A stretch of DNA of 64,000 nt from Mesorhizobium sp. (GCA_027492275.1 JAPUFC010000085.1:62001-126000), one strand, 5' to 3'. Shown: positions 35,936 to 45,376, counted from the stretch's first letter. Notes: generated from the letters alone by a model not told the origin. Made by a program: numbers and translations.

Positions 35936-37969
35936 TCAAGAGGCGCGTTCGCCGACCAGCTCGAAGATGTCGATGGCGCCGGTGCGGCCTTTCGGCTGCG
36001 CCTGTCCCAGCGCCCTGAAGTCGAAATCCGCCGCGGCCAGGTCGCGGATCGCCGCGCTGGCCAGGATCGTCGTGCCGAACTCCTTGTTCATGCCTTCCAG
36101 CCGCGAGGCGACGTTCACCGTGTCGCCCATCGCGGTGTACTGGCGCCGCGCCGTGGCCCCGACGCTGCCGACGACCGCCGGACCGGTGTGCAGGCCGAAG
36201 CGGGTGACGAGCGGCGGCAGCCCGGCCGCCTCGTTGCCGGCGTTGAACCGGGCCACGCCCAGCGCCAGCGCCAGCGCGCAGCGGCAGCCGTGCTCGACAT
36301 GGTCGGCGTCGGGTGTCGGCGCGTTCCACATCGCGTAGATCGAGTCGCCGAGATACTGGATGATGACGCCGCCATGCGCTTCCACGATCCCGTTCATCAT
36401 CTCGAAATAGCCGGACAGGAGCTCGACGACCTCTTCGGGCGTGCGCTGCTCTGAGATGGTGGTGAAGTCGCGTATGTCGGTGAACAGGATGGTGACGTCC
36501 TGCCGCACCGCGCCCTCCGCGCCCCCCAGGCCGGAGGTCACGATGCGGCGCACCAGCTCGCGCGGCACGTAGAGCGCGAATGTGCCGATGGCCGTCTGCG
36601 CCGAGGACAACGCCCCCGACAGCACATTGACCTCGCTGATCAGCGACATCGGCCGCGGCCCGCCGCCGAATTCCAGCTTGCCGATGTGACGCGCCTCGTC
36701 CGACAGCGAGAACAGCGCGTTGCTGACCAGCCGCGCCACCAGCAGCGCGGCGAGCAGGCCGGCCAGCAGGAACAGCGAGGAAATCCACAGCGTGTTCTGC
36801 AGCAGCCTGGTGCTTTCGCCGACGAAATCCTCGAGCGGCGCGGCGATGACGATGGTGCCGGGCTCCTGCCGGTTCACGATGTCGATGCGCGACAGGCGCG
36901 CGACATAGGGGGTCGCGCCGACCGAGAAGCTGACGATGCCGTCGCGATAGCTGCTGGCGGAGTCGAGCAGGTCGCGCACCGCCGGCAGGGCGGGGTCGCC
37001 GCCGTCGGCCGTGGCGGCCGCGCCGCGCGCATTGGTGCCGAGGTTCTCCAGGACGGAAGCCATTTCCTTCGGATCGGAATGGACGATCAGCCGCCTGCGG
37101 TCGTCGAAGACATAGCCGGTGGCATGCGCCGAGATCGCGCCTTCGGCGAGCACATGGCTGATGGTCTCGAGCAGCACGTCCACGCCCACCACGACCCCGG
37201 TCGCCTCGTCCGCCGGCCGCGCCAGCGTCACGCCCAGCGAACGCGTCGTCGCCATGACATAGGGCCGCACCGTGATCGTCCCGGCGCCTTTGAGAGCGCT
37301 GCGATACCAGGGGCGCGGGCGCGGGTCGAACTGCACCTCGTCGTTGCTCGTCTGGCCGAGCAGCCGGCGCTGGCCGTCGAGGAAGCGCCAGGTGGAGACC
37401 CCGCCGCCGCCGCCCCGGCGCACGATGGTGCGCAAGGCGTAGACGGTGCCGCGCGGCGCGGCGAGCGCTGAAGCCCAGCGTGGATTGCCCGCGACGTTCA
37501 CCGCGTGCACGAAGCCGCCGTCGGGATGCGCGACATAGACGCCGTCGAGATAGGCGGACCCCTCCAGCGCCCGGGTCAGGAAATCGATCTTGGCGTCGAG
37601 GTCGACCAGCGGCGGGGTGCGCAGCGAGCGCACGGCCGAGGCCATGGCGACGGTCTGGTAGCCGTCGCCGAACAGGCTGCGGTAGCGGTCGATGGTCTGC
37701 AGGCTGAGCAGGTCCATGCGCTGGTCGGCGTCGGCCAGCGCCGCCTCCCGGCCGCGATCGTAGGCGAGCCACATCAGCGGCACCGAAACGCCGATCAGCA
37801 GAAGCACGATGACGATGCTGAGATGGACGCGCAGCGGCCCCGACAGAAGCGGCGCGCGCGGCGCGGCCGCCGGGCGCGCATGGATACCGACGGCGACGGA
37901 CCGGCCGCCGCCGTTCCGTGCCCCGGCCGGGACGATCAGTGCCGGACGCCCATCTGTCACGCTGCTCAT
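35936..37969 (-). CDS. Membrane-bound class III adenylate/guanylate cyclase with Cache sensor
   Basis: The 677-residue protein has an N-terminal membrane helix at about 48-70 and a periplasmic dCache-type sensor (about 75-385; YLDGVYVAHPDGG, RPRPWYRSALKG, GVDVLLETI). A second membrane helix (about 393-415) precedes a class III cyclase domain (about 480-670). Metal-binding aspartates are in LFTDIRDFT and YLGDSIY, and the purine-side YTAMGDTVNVASRLE is present. The usual adenine-selecting lysine before the GD pair is Gln538 (IIQYLGD), while the paired position is Thr, so nucleotide specificity is uncertain. It lies alone, convergent with tRNA-Arg. Confidence 0.9.
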   Translation of the reverse strand: MSSVTDGRPALIVPAGARNGGGRSVAVGIHARPAAAPRAPLLSGPLRVHLSIVIVLLLIGVSVPLMWLAYDRGREAALADADQRMDLLSLQTIDRYRSLFGDGYQTVAMASAVRSLRTPPLVDLDAKIDFLTRALEGSAYLDGVYVAHPDGGFVHAVNVAGNPRWASALAAPRGTVYALRTIVRRGGGGGVSTWRFLDGQRRLLGQTSNDEVQFDPRPRPWYRSALKGAGTITVRPYVMATTRSLGVTLARPADEATGVVVGVDVLLETISHVLAEGAISAHATGYVFDDRRRLIVHSDPKEMASVLENLGTNARGAAATADGGDPALPAVRDLLDSASSYRDGIVSFSVGATPYVARLSRIDIVNRQEPGTIVIAAPLEDFVGESTRLLQNTLWISSLFLLAGLLAALLVARLVSNALFSLSDEARHIGKLEFGGGPRPMSLISEVNVLSGALSSAQTAIGTFALYVPRELVRRIVTSGLGGAEGAVRQDVTILFTDIRDFTTISEQRTPEEVVELLSGYFEMMNGIVEAHGGVIIQYLGDSIYAMWNAPTPDADHVEHGCRCALALALGVARFNAGNEAAGLPPLVTRFGLHTGPAVVGSVGATARRQYTAMGDTVNVASRLEGMNKEFGTTILASAAIRDLAAADFDFRALGQAQPKGRTGAIDIFELVGERAS

Positions 37970-38128
37970 TCGCCGCCCGGTTCACGCGAGGGCGCCGCCG
38001 TTTCCGGCCGCGCCGTCATTCTCAGCCCGGCCGATCTTGGCATCCCGGCGCCGCTTCGCCAAGCGCGGCGTGCGGCCTTTGCCGTCGAGGTGGCGCGGAC
38101 GCTCGCGCCAACGTGATGCCGCGCAAAC

Positions 38129-38154
38129 GGAACCTTCACGCTTGCGCGGAGATT
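38129..38154 (+). promoter_or_regulatory. Possible EcfG/RpoE2-type promoter of the miniprotein gene
   Basis: GGAAC at 38129-38133 is followed after 17 nt by GATT (38151-38154), which fits the loose GGAAC-N19-TT form but not the strict CGTT element. It lies about 32 bp upstream of the miniprotein ATG, a sensible promoter distance. Confidence 0.3.
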
Positions 38155-38185
38155 ATCCCGCCATGCGAAAGCGGAGGTCAGACCC

Positions 38186-38353
38186 ATGTTGCATGATCCT
38201 TACGCGCGGATAGCCGCAGGCATGCTTGCCGGCGTCGTCGTCGGCATGACCATCGGAATAGCCCTGCTGGGCAACGTCGCTATGGGCGTCGGAATGGGAA
38301 TAGCCGTGGGCGCGGCCGCCGGAAGCGCGCTCGGCGCGGTGCGGACGCCCTGA
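38186..38353 (+). CDS. Glycine-zipper membrane miniprotein (55 aa)
   Basis: A short gene supported by an excellent ribosome-binding site, GGAGG at 38173-38177, 8 nt before the ATG. The product starts MLHDPYARIAAGM. From residue 12 on it is one hydrophobic run rich in Gly and Ala with G-x3-G spacing (AGVVVGMTIGIALLG; GVGMGIAVGAAAGSALG), ending RTP. This is typical of glycine-zipper proteins that insert in or coat membranes. No named family recognised. It is on the opposite strand to both neighbours, cyclase and metC, and so has its own promoter. Confidence 0.72.
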   Translation: MLHDPYARIAAGMLAGVVVGMTIGIALLGNVAMGVGMGIAVGAAAGSALGAVRTP

Positions 38354-38365
38354 CGACCGGGACGG

Positions 38366-39550
38366 CTATCCGCTGATGGCACGCGACGCGTCCAGCGCGG
38401 CAAGCAGGTCGGTCTTGAGGTCCTCGACGTCTTCCAGGCCGATCTGAAGGCGGATCACGGGGCCCTCGGTCGGGGCCTTGGCCACGCGCCTGTCGCCCAG
38501 CCAGACATGCACGGCGAGGCTTTCGAAGCCACCCCAGCTATAGCCCAGACCGAATGTTCCGAGCGCATCCAGAAAGGCATGCGCCTTCTTCGTGCCGCCG
38601 CCGTCCAGCACGACGGAAAAGATGCCGCTCGAGCCGGAAAAGTCGCGTTTCCACAGCGCATGCCCGGGATCGTCCTCCAGCCCGGGGTGGAGCACGCGCG
38701 CCACGCCCGGCTGGTCCTTCAGCCAGCGGGCGATGTCGAACGCGCTGCGCTGATGCCGCTCCAGCCGGATGCCCATGGTGCGAAGGCCGCGCATAACCTG
38801 ATACACGTCGTCGGGCGCGGCGCAGCAGCCCATGGTGATGTGGGTTTCGTGGAGCTTCGGCCAGTGCCTGGAATTGGCCGACACCATCCCCAGCAGGACG
38901 TCGGAATGGCCGGCCGGATATTTGGTCGCGGCATGGATCGAGATGTCGACGCCGAAATCCAGGGCGCGGAAATAGAGCGGAGTCGCCCAGGTGTTGTCCA
39001 TCATGACCACAGCGTCCTGCCGGTGGGCGGCTTCGGCGATCGCCGGGATGTCCTGCATCTCGAAGGTGTTGGAGCCGGGGGATTCGGTGAACACGACCCT
39101 GGTGTTCGGCCTCATCAGCCGCGCGATGCCGGCGCCGACATGCGGGTCGTAGTACTCGACCTCCACGCCGAGCCGCTTGAGCATCGTATCTGCGAAGTTG
39201 CGCGTCGGGCTGTATACCGAATCGACGATCAGCGCATGGTCGCCGGCGCCGAGGAAGGCGAGCAGCGGGATCGTCACGGCGGCGAGCCCGGAAGGCACCA
39301 GTATGGTGCCGGCAGACCCCTCGAGCTGGTCCACCGCGCCGGCCAGTGCGTCCGTCGTCGGCGTCCCGCGCGTGCCGTAGGTGTATTTCTGCCCGCGTGT
39401 CGCCATGGTCTGCGCGTCGGGAAACAGCACGGTGGACGCATGCACGACGGGCGGGTTGACGAAGCCGAAGAAGTCGCGCGGATCGGGGCCCGCATGGGCG
39501 AGCCTGGTGTTGATGCCTCGGCTGCTGGCGTCGGATTTTTTGTCGGCCAT
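38366..39550 (-). CDS. metC: Cystathionine beta-lyase
   Basis: PLP enzyme cleaving cystathionine to homocysteine, ammonia and pyruvate. The 394-residue protein of the Cys/Met metabolism family has YGTRGTPTTDAL, MMDNTWATP and ATKYPAGHSD, whose lysine binds PLP. The SGSSGIFSV and SWGGFESL segments are found in MetC. The ATG at 39550 has GGAGAG 5 nt upstream; a frame open to 40294 is spurious. metC divergent to aapJ is a conserved rhizobial arrangement. Confidence 0.92.
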   Translation of the reverse strand: MADKKSDASSRGINTRLAHAGPDPRDFFGFVNPPVVHASTVLFPDAQTMATRGQKYTYGTRGTPTTDALAGAVDQLEGSAGTILVPSGLAAVTIPLLAFLGAGDHALIVDSVYSPTRNFADTMLKRLGVEVEYYDPHVGAGIARLMRPNTRVVFTESPGSNTFEMQDIPAIAEAAHRQDAVVMMDNTWATPLYFRALDFGVDISIHAATKYPAGHSDVLLGMVSANSRHWPKLHETHITMGCCAAPDDVYQVMRGLRTMGIRLERHQRSAFDIARWLKDQPGVARVLHPGLEDDPGHALWKRDFSGSSGIFSVVLDGGGTKKAHAFLDALGTFGLGYSWGGFESLAVHVWLGDRRVAKAPTEGPVIRLQIGLEDVEDLKTDLLAALDASRAISG

Positions 39551-39788
39551 CGGTCTCTCCGTTCCCGTCAAGCCATAGTTTCGGGGCGCGTCCGGCGCAA
39601 CCGGCCAGAGCAGCCGGCCCCTGCTTATCGTCCTTTCGTCTAATGGAGGCGCGCGGAAACCCTTTGCAAGGCCGCCGCGGCCAGCATGATCTTGCCGCCA
39701 AGCCGGCTGTTTCGAAGGCGGACGCTGCGTCATCCGGGCCAAACAGGCAGAAGAACTTCCAAACTCGGAACCCTTGGGTGCGATGCTC

Positions 39789-39817
39789 TTGACCTCACAC
39801 CGATAATCGCCTTCGAT
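39789..39817 (+). promoter_or_regulatory. Candidate aapJ promoter
   Basis: TTGACC (39789-39794), a 17-bp spacer and TTCGAT (39812-39817) lie 134 bp before the aapJ ATG. The 400-bp gap 39551-39950 between metC and aapJ holds no gene. I looked for a SAM riboswitch upstream of metC and did not find one. Confidence 0.3.
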
Positions 39818-39950
39818 ACGGGACGTGATTGATGGCGCGGCCGATAACAAGGCGAAACGAGGTCGGGCGGGAGAAGTCCGGCCGGAGCCGCGTCTCACGG
39901 GAACACGGGCGGGAGCGGTCTCCCGAAAAACAGAAAAGGGTAGTGGGCTT

Positions 39951-40976
39951 ATGAAACACGTGGCGATTGGCATCCTCGCAGGCGCCGTCGGTCTGGCCGC
40001 CTCCGCGGCATCGGCGGACACGCTCGACAACGTCAAGTCGAAGGGCTTCGTGCAGTGCGGCGTGAACACCGGCCTCGCCGGCTTTTCCGCGCCGAACAAC
40101 CAGGGCGAGTGGACCGGCCTCGACGCCGATTTCTGCCGCGCGGTCGCGGCGGCGGTGTTCGGCGACGGCACCAAGGTCAAGTTCACCGGCCTGTCGGCCA
40201 AGGACCGCTTCACGGCGCTCCAGTCCGGCGAGATCGACATCCTGTCTCGCAACACCACCTGGACCATCAACCGCGACACCGCGCTCGGCCTCAACTTCGC
40301 CGGGGTGACCTACTATGACGGCCAGGGGTTCATGATCAATTCCAAGAAGGTGCCGGGCGTGAATTCCGCCCTGCAGCTATCCGGCGCCGCCATCTGCGTG
40401 CAGGCCGGCACGACCACGGAGCTGAACCTGGCCGACTATTTCAAGGCCAACAACCTCCAGTACAATCCGGTCGTGTTCGAGAAGTTTGAGGAAGCGAACG
40501 CCGCCTACGACGCCGGCCGCTGCGACGCCTACACCACCGACCAGTCGGGCCTCTACGCGGTGCGCCTGCAGATGTCGTCGCCGGACGACCACGTCGTTCT
40601 GCCGGAAATCATCTCCAAGGAGCCGCTCGGCCCCTCCGTCCGCCAGGGCGACGACAAGTGGTTCGACATCGTCAAATGGACCTACTACGCGCTGCTGAAC
40701 ACCGAGGAGGCCGGTATCACGCAGGCCAATGTCGAGGAGATGAAGAAGTCCACCAACCCAGACATCAAGCGCCTGCTGGGCGTCGAGGCTGAGACCAAGA
40801 TCGGCACCGATCTCGGCCTGAGCAACGACTGGGTCGTCAACATCGTCAAGGCCACCGGCAATTACGGCGAGATCTTCGAGCGCAACGTGGGCACCGGCAG
40901 CCCGCTCAAGATATCGCGCGGCATCAACGCGCTGTGGACCAAGGGCGGCCTGCAATACGGCATGCCGATCCGCTGA
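39951..40976 (+). CDS. aapJ: General L-amino acid ABC transporter, substrate-binding protein
   Basis: Periplasmic binding protein of the Aap general amino-acid permease. The 341-residue protein has a signal peptide ending ASAASA, then DTLDNVKSKGFVQCGVNTGLAGFS. It contains ADFCRAVAAAVFGD, DILSRNTTWTINRD and the C-terminal GNYGEIFERNVG typical of AapJ, plus four or so cysteines. The ATG at 39951 gives the signal peptide directly; the frame is open upstream to 39825. First gene of aapJQMP. Aap systems also affect amino-acid efflux and exchange in rhizobia. Confidence 0.95.
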   Translation: MKHVAIGILAGAVGLAASAASADTLDNVKSKGFVQCGVNTGLAGFSAPNNQGEWTGLDADFCRAVAAAVFGDGTKVKFTGLSAKDRFTALQSGEIDILSRNTTWTINRDTALGLNFAGVTYYDGQGFMINSKKVPGVNSALQLSGAAICVQAGTTTELNLADYFKANNLQYNPVVFEKFEEANAAYDAGRCDAYTTDQSGLYAVRLQMSSPDDHVVLPEIISKEPLGPSVRQGDDKWFDIVKWTYYALLNTEEAGITQANVEEMKKSTNPDIKRLLGVEAETKIGTDLGLSNDWVVNIVKATGNYGEIFERNVGTGSPLKISRGINALWTKGGLQYGMPIR

Positions 40977-40987
40977 TCGCGGGAGGG

Positions 40988-41013
40988 CCGGGACGCCCTT
41001 GCGTCCCGGTCTT
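40988..41013 (+). terminator. Stem-loop between aapJ and aapQ (partial terminator)
   Basis: A 9-bp perfect stem (CCGGGACGC/GCGTCCCGG) with a CCTT loop is followed by TCTTT, 12 bp after the aapJ stop. Such structures usually stabilise or partly terminate transcripts so that the binding protein is made in excess over the permease subunits. Confidence 0.7.
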
Positions 41014-41072
41014 TCATCCGACGGCGGCCGATGAAGAGCCGCCGCCGCAACGACCATGGGAAGGGGAACCCT

Positions 41073-42263
41073 GTGGCGACACATGAAGTCCTGCATGAGG
41101 AAAGCCCTACAAGGGCTTCGCTCGTCTACGACCCGCGCGTGCGCAGCATCGTCTTCCAGGTGCTCGTGGTCGTGCTGCTGGTGCTGGGCGTGTGGTGGAT
41201 CGTCGACAACACGATCGCCAATCTGCGCCGCTCCAACATATCGACGGGTTTCGACTTCCTGCGCGGTCGCGCAGGCTTCGACATCTCCGACCGGCTGATC
41301 GACTACAGCTCCGATTCGAACTACGGGCGCGCGCTGATCGTCGGCATCCTCAACACGCTGATGGTGGCCGCGGCCGGCATCGTCGCTGCCACCATCATCG
41401 GCTTTCTGGTCGGCGTCGGGCGGCTGTCCAACAACTGGCTGATCCGCAAGATCGCGACGGTCTACGTCGAGGTCTTCCGCAACATCCCGCCCCTTCTGGT
41501 CATCCTGTTCTGGTATCAGGGCGTGCTGGCGCTGCTGCCGGCGGTGCGCGACAGCTACACGCTGCCTTTCGGCTCGTTCCTGAACGTGCGCGGCTTCTAT
41601 TTCCCGCGCTTCGTGTGGGGCGAGGGGGCCTGGCTGGTGCTGGCGGGCCTGGTCGTCGGCATAGCGCTCTCCATCTTCGTCGCCAGCCGCGCCAGGGCGC
41701 GGCAGATGGCGACGGGCCAGCAGTTCCCGGTGTTCCTCACCAGCCTCGGCCTGATCGTCGGCCTGCCGCTGCTGGGCTTCCTTCTCGCCGGCCTGCCGCT
41801 GACGCTGGAATATCCGCAGAAGGGCGCGTTCAACCTGAACGGCGGCATCAACGTGAAGCCGGAGTTCCTGTCGCTGTTCCTGGCGCTGTCCTTCTACACG
41901 GCCTCCTTCATCGCCGAGATCGTGCGCGCCGGCATCATGGGCGTCAGCCGCGGGCAGAGCGAGGCGGCGGCGGCGCTGGGCCTGCGCTCTGGTCCCGCGC
42001 TGCGGCTGGTCATCATCCCGCAGGCGCTGCGCATCATCATCCCGCCGCTGACCAGCCAGTACCTGAACCTGACCAAGAACTCCTCGCTGGCGGTGGCGAT
42101 CGGCTATCCCGACCTCTACGCGGTCGGCGGCACGATCCTCAACCAGACCGGCCAGGCCATCGAGGTGGTCGTCGTCTTCATGGTCGTCTATCTGAGCATC
42201 AGCATCCTTACCTCGCTGTTCATGAACTGGTTCAACACCAAGATGGCGCTGAAGGAGAGATAG
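41073..42263 (+). CDS. aapQ: General L-amino acid ABC transporter, permease AapQ
   Basis: Inner-membrane permease of the His/Glu/Gln (HEAT) type, about 396 residues, larger than most because of an extra central membrane region characteristic of AapQ. It has VYVEVFRNIPPLLVILFWYQ, and the cytoplasmic EAA-type loop FIAEIVRAGIMGVSRGQSEAAAALGL that contacts the ATPase. The GTG at 41073 is preceded by AAGGGGAA about 6 nt upstream, the same site type as before aapP; an ATG at 41031 is possible. Abuts aapM. Confidence 0.94.
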   Translation: MATHEVLHEESPTRASLVYDPRVRSIVFQVLVVVLLVLGVWWIVDNTIANLRRSNISTGFDFLRGRAGFDISDRLIDYSSDSNYGRALIVGILNTLMVAAAGIVAATIIGFLVGVGRLSNNWLIRKIATVYVEVFRNIPPLLVILFWYQGVLALLPAVRDSYTLPFGSFLNVRGFYFPRFVWGEGAWLVLAGLVVGIALSIFVASRARARQMATGQQFPVFLTSLGLIVGLPLLGFLLAGLPLTLEYPQKGAFNLNGGINVKPEFLSLFLALSFYTASFIAEIVRAGIMGVSRGQSEAAAALGLRSGPALRLVIIPQALRIIIPPLTSQYLNLTKNSSLAVAIGYPDLYAVGGTILNQTGQAIEVVVVFMVVYLSISILTSLFMNWFNTKMALKER

Positions 42264-43424
42264 GTGAGCGACCACGACATCTCCTTCGTCCGCACCGAAA
42301 TGGCGCAGGCCGAGCCGGCGCCGCGCAACCAGGTGGGCCTCGCCGGCTGGGCGCGGCGCAACCTCTTCTCCACCCCGCTGAACACGGTGATGACCGCTGT
42401 CGCTCTGATCGCGATCGCATGGTTCGTGCCGCGCATGCTGAACTGGCTGCTGTTCGACGCCGTCTGGAGCGGCGAGAACCGCACGGCCTGCCTGACGGTG
42501 GAGCAGGGCGGCCAGCTTCCCGCCGGCTGGTCCGGCGCCTGCTGGCCGTTCGTGATCAGCCGCTTCGGCTACTTCATGTTCGGCCGCTACCCGATCGACG
42601 AGCGCTGGCGCGTCATCCTGTGCGGCCTGATCTTCGTCGCGCTGCTGGTGCCCCTGCTGATCCCGCGCGTTCCCTTCAAGCGGCTCAACGCCATCCTGTT
42701 CTTCGGCGTCTTCCCCTTCGTCGCCTTCTTCCTCCTCGTCGGCGGCGCCTTCGGCCTTCGCTACGTCGAGACCTCGCTGTGGGGCGGGCTGATGGTGACG
42801 CTGGTGCTGTCCTATGTCGGCATCGTGGTGTCGCTGCCGCTGGGCATCCTGCTGGCGCTGGGAAGGCGTTCCAGGATGCCGATCGTGAAGCTCCTGTCGG
42901 TCATCTTCATCGAGACCGTGCGCGGCGTGCCGCTGGTCACGGTCCTCTTCATGGCCGCCTTCATGCTGCCGCTCTTCGTGCCGCCCGGCATGACCTTCGA
43001 CAAGCTGCTCAGGGCGCTGGTCGGCGTCTCCCTGTTCGCCTCGGCCTATATGGCGGAAGTGATTCGCGGCGGTCTGCAGGCCATTCCGCGCGGCCAGTAC
43101 GAGGGCGCGGATTCGCTCGGTCTCGGCTACTGGCAGAAGATGGGCCTGATCGTGATGCCGCAGGCGCTGAAGCTGGTGATACCGGGCATCGTCAATTCCT
43201 TCATCAGCCTGTTCAAGGACACCACGCTGGTCCTCATCATCTCGATGTTCGACCTGCTCGGCGTGGTGAAGCAGAGCATTTCGGGCGATCCGACGTGGGC
43301 GACGCCGCAGACGGCCAAGACGGGCTACATCTTCGCGGCGCTGATCTTCTGGGTTTTCTGCTTCGGCATGTCCCGCTATTCGCAATACATGGAGCGCCGG
43401 CTCGACACCGGCTACCGGCGCTGA
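42264..43424 (+). CDS. aapM: General L-amino acid ABC transporter, permease AapM
   Basis: Second permease, 386 residues. It has an N-terminal soluble segment, early membrane helices, a periplasmic loop with two cysteines ([15 protein letters not shown]), and the core PF00528 domain. The core contains [17 protein letters not shown] and the coupling loop [30 protein letters not shown] start directly after the aapQ stop with AAGGAG 7 nt upstream. Pairs with AapQ to form the channel. Confidence 0.94.
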   Translation: MSDHDISFVRTEMAQAEPAPRNQVGLAGWARRNLFSTPLNTVMTAVALIAIAWFVPRMLNWLLFDAVWSGENRTACLTVEQGGQLPAGWSGACWPFVISRFGYFMFGRYPIDERWRVILCGLIFVALLVPLLIPRVPFKRLNAILFFGVFPFVAFFLLVGGAFGLRYVETSLWGGLMVTLVLSYVGIVVSLPLGILLALGRRSRMPIVKLLSVIFIETVRGVPLVTVLFMAAFMLPLFVPPGMTFDKLLRALVGVSLFASAYMAEVIRGGLQAIPRGQYEGADSLGLGYWQKMGLIVMPQALKLVIPGIVNSFISLFKDTTLVLIISMFDLLGVVKQSISGDPTWATPQTAKTGYIFAALIFWVFCFGMSRYSQYMERRLDTGYRR

Positions 43425-43450
43425 GGCCCGGCTGACAAGGGGAACCATCC

Positions 43451-44254
43451 ATGACCAATGAAAGCATCGTCGACGCCGAGGAGATCAAGGTCGATCCCGG
43501 CAAGATGCAGGTGTCCTCGACGGACGTCGCCATCGAGATCGCCCACATGTACAAATGGTACGGCGAGTTCAACGTGCTGAAGGACATCAACCTCAAGGTC
43601 ATGCGCGGCGAGCGCATCGTCATCTGCGGTCCTTCCGGCTCGGGCAAGTCGACCATGATCCGCTGCATCAACCGGCTGGAGGAGCACCAGAAGGGCCGGA
43701 TCATCGTCGACGGCAAGGAACTGACCAACGATCTCAAGAAGATCGACGAGGTCCGCCGCGAGGTCGGCATGGTGTTCCAGCACTTCAACCTGTTCCCGCA
43801 CCTCACCATCCTGGAAAACTGCACGCTGGCGCCGATCTGGGTGCGCAAGGTCCCCAAGAAGCAGGCGGAGGAGACCGCCATGCACTTCCTGCGCCGGGTC
43901 AAGATTCCCGAGCAGGCGAACAAGTATCCGGGCCAGCTTTCCGGCGGCCAGCAGCAGCGCGTCGCGATCGCCCGCTCGCTGTGCATGAACCCGCGCATCA
44001 TGCTGTTCGACGAGCCGACCTCCGCGCTCGACCCCGAGATGATCAAGGAGGTGCTGGAGACGATGGTCGGCCTCGCCGAGGAAGGCATGACCATGCTGTG
44101 CGTCACCCACGAGATGGGTTTTGCCCGCAAGGTCGCCAACCGCGTCATCTTCATGGACCAGGGACAGATCGTCGAGCAGAACACGCCGGCCGAGTTCTTC
44201 GACCATCCCCAGCACGAGCGGACCAAGCTGTTCCTGAGCCAGATCCTGCACTGA
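43451..44254 (+). CDS. aapP: General L-amino acid ABC transporter, ATP-binding protein
   Basis: ATPase of the Aap importer, 267 residues. Walker [10 protein letters not shown] is at 60-68, [15 protein letters not shown] from residue 163, Walker [14 protein letters not shown] and the H-loop CVTHEMGF. The first 25 residues are an acidic extension before the core. AAGGGGAA precedes the ATG. The DUF2459 gene starts directly after the stop codon. Confidence 0.96.
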   Translation: MTNESIVDAEEIKVDPGKMQVSSTDVAIEIAHMYKWYGEFNVLKDINLKVMRGERIVICGPSGSGKSTMIRCINRLEEHQKGRIIVDGKELTNDLKKIDEVRREVGMVFQHFNLFPHLTILENCTLAPIWVRKVPKKQAEETAMHFLRRVKIPEQANKYPGQLSGGQQQRVAIARSLCMNPRIMLFDEPTSALDPEMIKEVLETMVGLAEEGMTMLCVTHEMGFARKVANRVIFMDQGQIVEQNTPAEFFDHPQHERTKLFLSQILH

Positions 44255-44938
44255 ATGTGGCGCCGCGCCTGGCGCCGCGTCCTTGTCGTCGCGGGCGTCC
44301 TGCTGGCCCTGCCTATCGCCGGAACCTTCGTTCCGCGACCGCTCATCGCAACGGAACGATCGCCGGGCGGCGGCGAGCGTCGGATTTTGTTGCTTGCCAA
44401 TCCGATACACACCGATATCGCCCTGCCTGCCGATCCGGACGTGTTGGAGCGCTTCGGATTTCTGGCCGAGTCGGGCATGCCGCTCGGCGACGGCCGCGTG
44501 AAGTGGCTGATCGTCGGCTGGGGCGGCCGGTCGTTCTACCTCGAGACGCCGACCTGGTCTGACCTGAAGCCCGGTCCCGCCATCGCCGCTCTTACCGTGG
44601 ACGCGTCGGTCATGCATGTCGGCGTGACGGGGGACATCCCCGAAGGGACGGACGGCATCACCCCCATCGATTTGTCGCCACAAGCGTTCGCGGCGGTGAT
44701 GCAAGTCGCATCCAATTCGTTCGCCAGCGGATCGGACGGGCGGCCGATCCTCATCGAGGGCAGATCGTATGGCGCGTTCGATCGCTTCTACGAGGCGAAA
44801 GGGCGCTTCAATGCCGTGGTCGGATGCAACACCTGGACTGGCGCCGTGCTTCGCCAGGGCGGGATCAGGACAGGCTGGTGGAACCCGATGCCGCAAAGCC
44901 TGAACTTGTCGCTTCGGCTCTTCAACGACCTGCCCTGA
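44255..44938 (+). CDS. TIGR02117/DUF2459 family envelope protein
   Basis: The 227-residue protein has an N-terminal signal or anchor helix (VLVVAGVLLALPIAGTFV) and then the DUF2459 pattern. This includes NPIHTDIALPAD with a conserved His, VGWGGRSFYLETPTW, a mid-protein MHVGVTG and YGAFDRFYEAKGRFNAVVGCNTWTG with a conserved Cys. The Cys/His set recalls NlpC/P60-like papain folds, but that is inference. The ATG starts on the base after the aapP stop, so it is in the Aap transcript although not an ABC component. Confidence 0.82.
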   Translation: MWRRAWRRVLVVAGVLLALPIAGTFVPRPLIATERSPGGGERRILLLANPIHTDIALPADPDVLERFGFLAESGMPLGDGRVKWLIVGWGGRSFYLETPTWSDLKPGPAIAALTVDASVMHVGVTGDIPEGTDGITPIDLSPQAFAAVMQVASNSFASGSDGRPILIEGRSYGAFDRFYEAKGRFNAVVGCNTWTGAVLRQGGIRTGWWNPMPQSLNLSLRLFNDLP

Positions 44939-44947
44939 ACGACTCGC

Positions 44948-45376
44948 TCAGAAGGTGATGTGCACCGAGGGGGCCGAGCGTCTGGCCTCGCCGTGGAACA
45001 CGGCCTCGATGTTGTTGCCGTCCGGATCGAGCAGGAAGGCGGCGTAGTAGCCGGGGTGGTAGGGCCGTTCGCCCGGCGCGCCGTTGTCGTCGCCGCCTGC
45101 GGCGAGGCCGGCCGTGTAGAAGGCGTCCACCGTCGCGCGATCCTTTGCCTGGAAGGCGAGATGGTGACGGCCGGTCAGCTTGCCCAGCGCCGCCGGGCTG
45201 TCGGCGCTGGAAACGAAAAGCTCGTCCGCCCAGAAATAGCTGTCGGCGCTGCCGCCCATCGGTATGCCGAGCGCCTTCAGCACCGCCTCGTAGAAGCGAT
45301 GGCTGGCGGGCAGGTCGGCGACCACGAGCTGGATATGGTCGATCAGCCGGCCGCGATGCAGTTCCTGCGTTTCCAT
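44948..45376 (-). CDS. VOC family protein (glyoxalase/dioxygenase fold)
   Basis: The 142-residue protein has LIDHIQLVVADLPASHRFYE at the start, metal-ligand-type histidines (RHHLAFQAKD) and the C-terminal FLLDPDGNNIEAVFH with a conserved Glu, the vicinal oxygen chelate pattern. The ATG at 45376 has GAGAGGAAAA upstream. The catalysed reaction cannot be told. Close to the FAD monooxygenase gene, 41 bp apart on the same strand, so possibly co-transcribed. Confidence 0.86.
   Translation of the reverse strand: METQELHRGRLIDHIQLVVADLPASHRFYEAVLKALGIPMGGSADSYFWADELFVSSADSPAALGKLTGRHHLAFQAKDRATVDAFYTAGLAAGGDDNGAPGERPYHPGYYAAFLLDPDGNNIEAVFHGEARRSAPSVHITF

Noticed and set aside
39551-39700. SAM riboswitch upstream of metC
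   Set aside because: I looked for SAM-II-like conserved blocks on the minus strand and saw none; the region has only a ribosome-binding site.
40377-43448. A 1023-codon open frame on the minus strand, antisense to aapJQM
   Set aside because: Rich in His, Asp, Gln and Arg without domains; it mirrors the codon bias of the well-supported aap genes.
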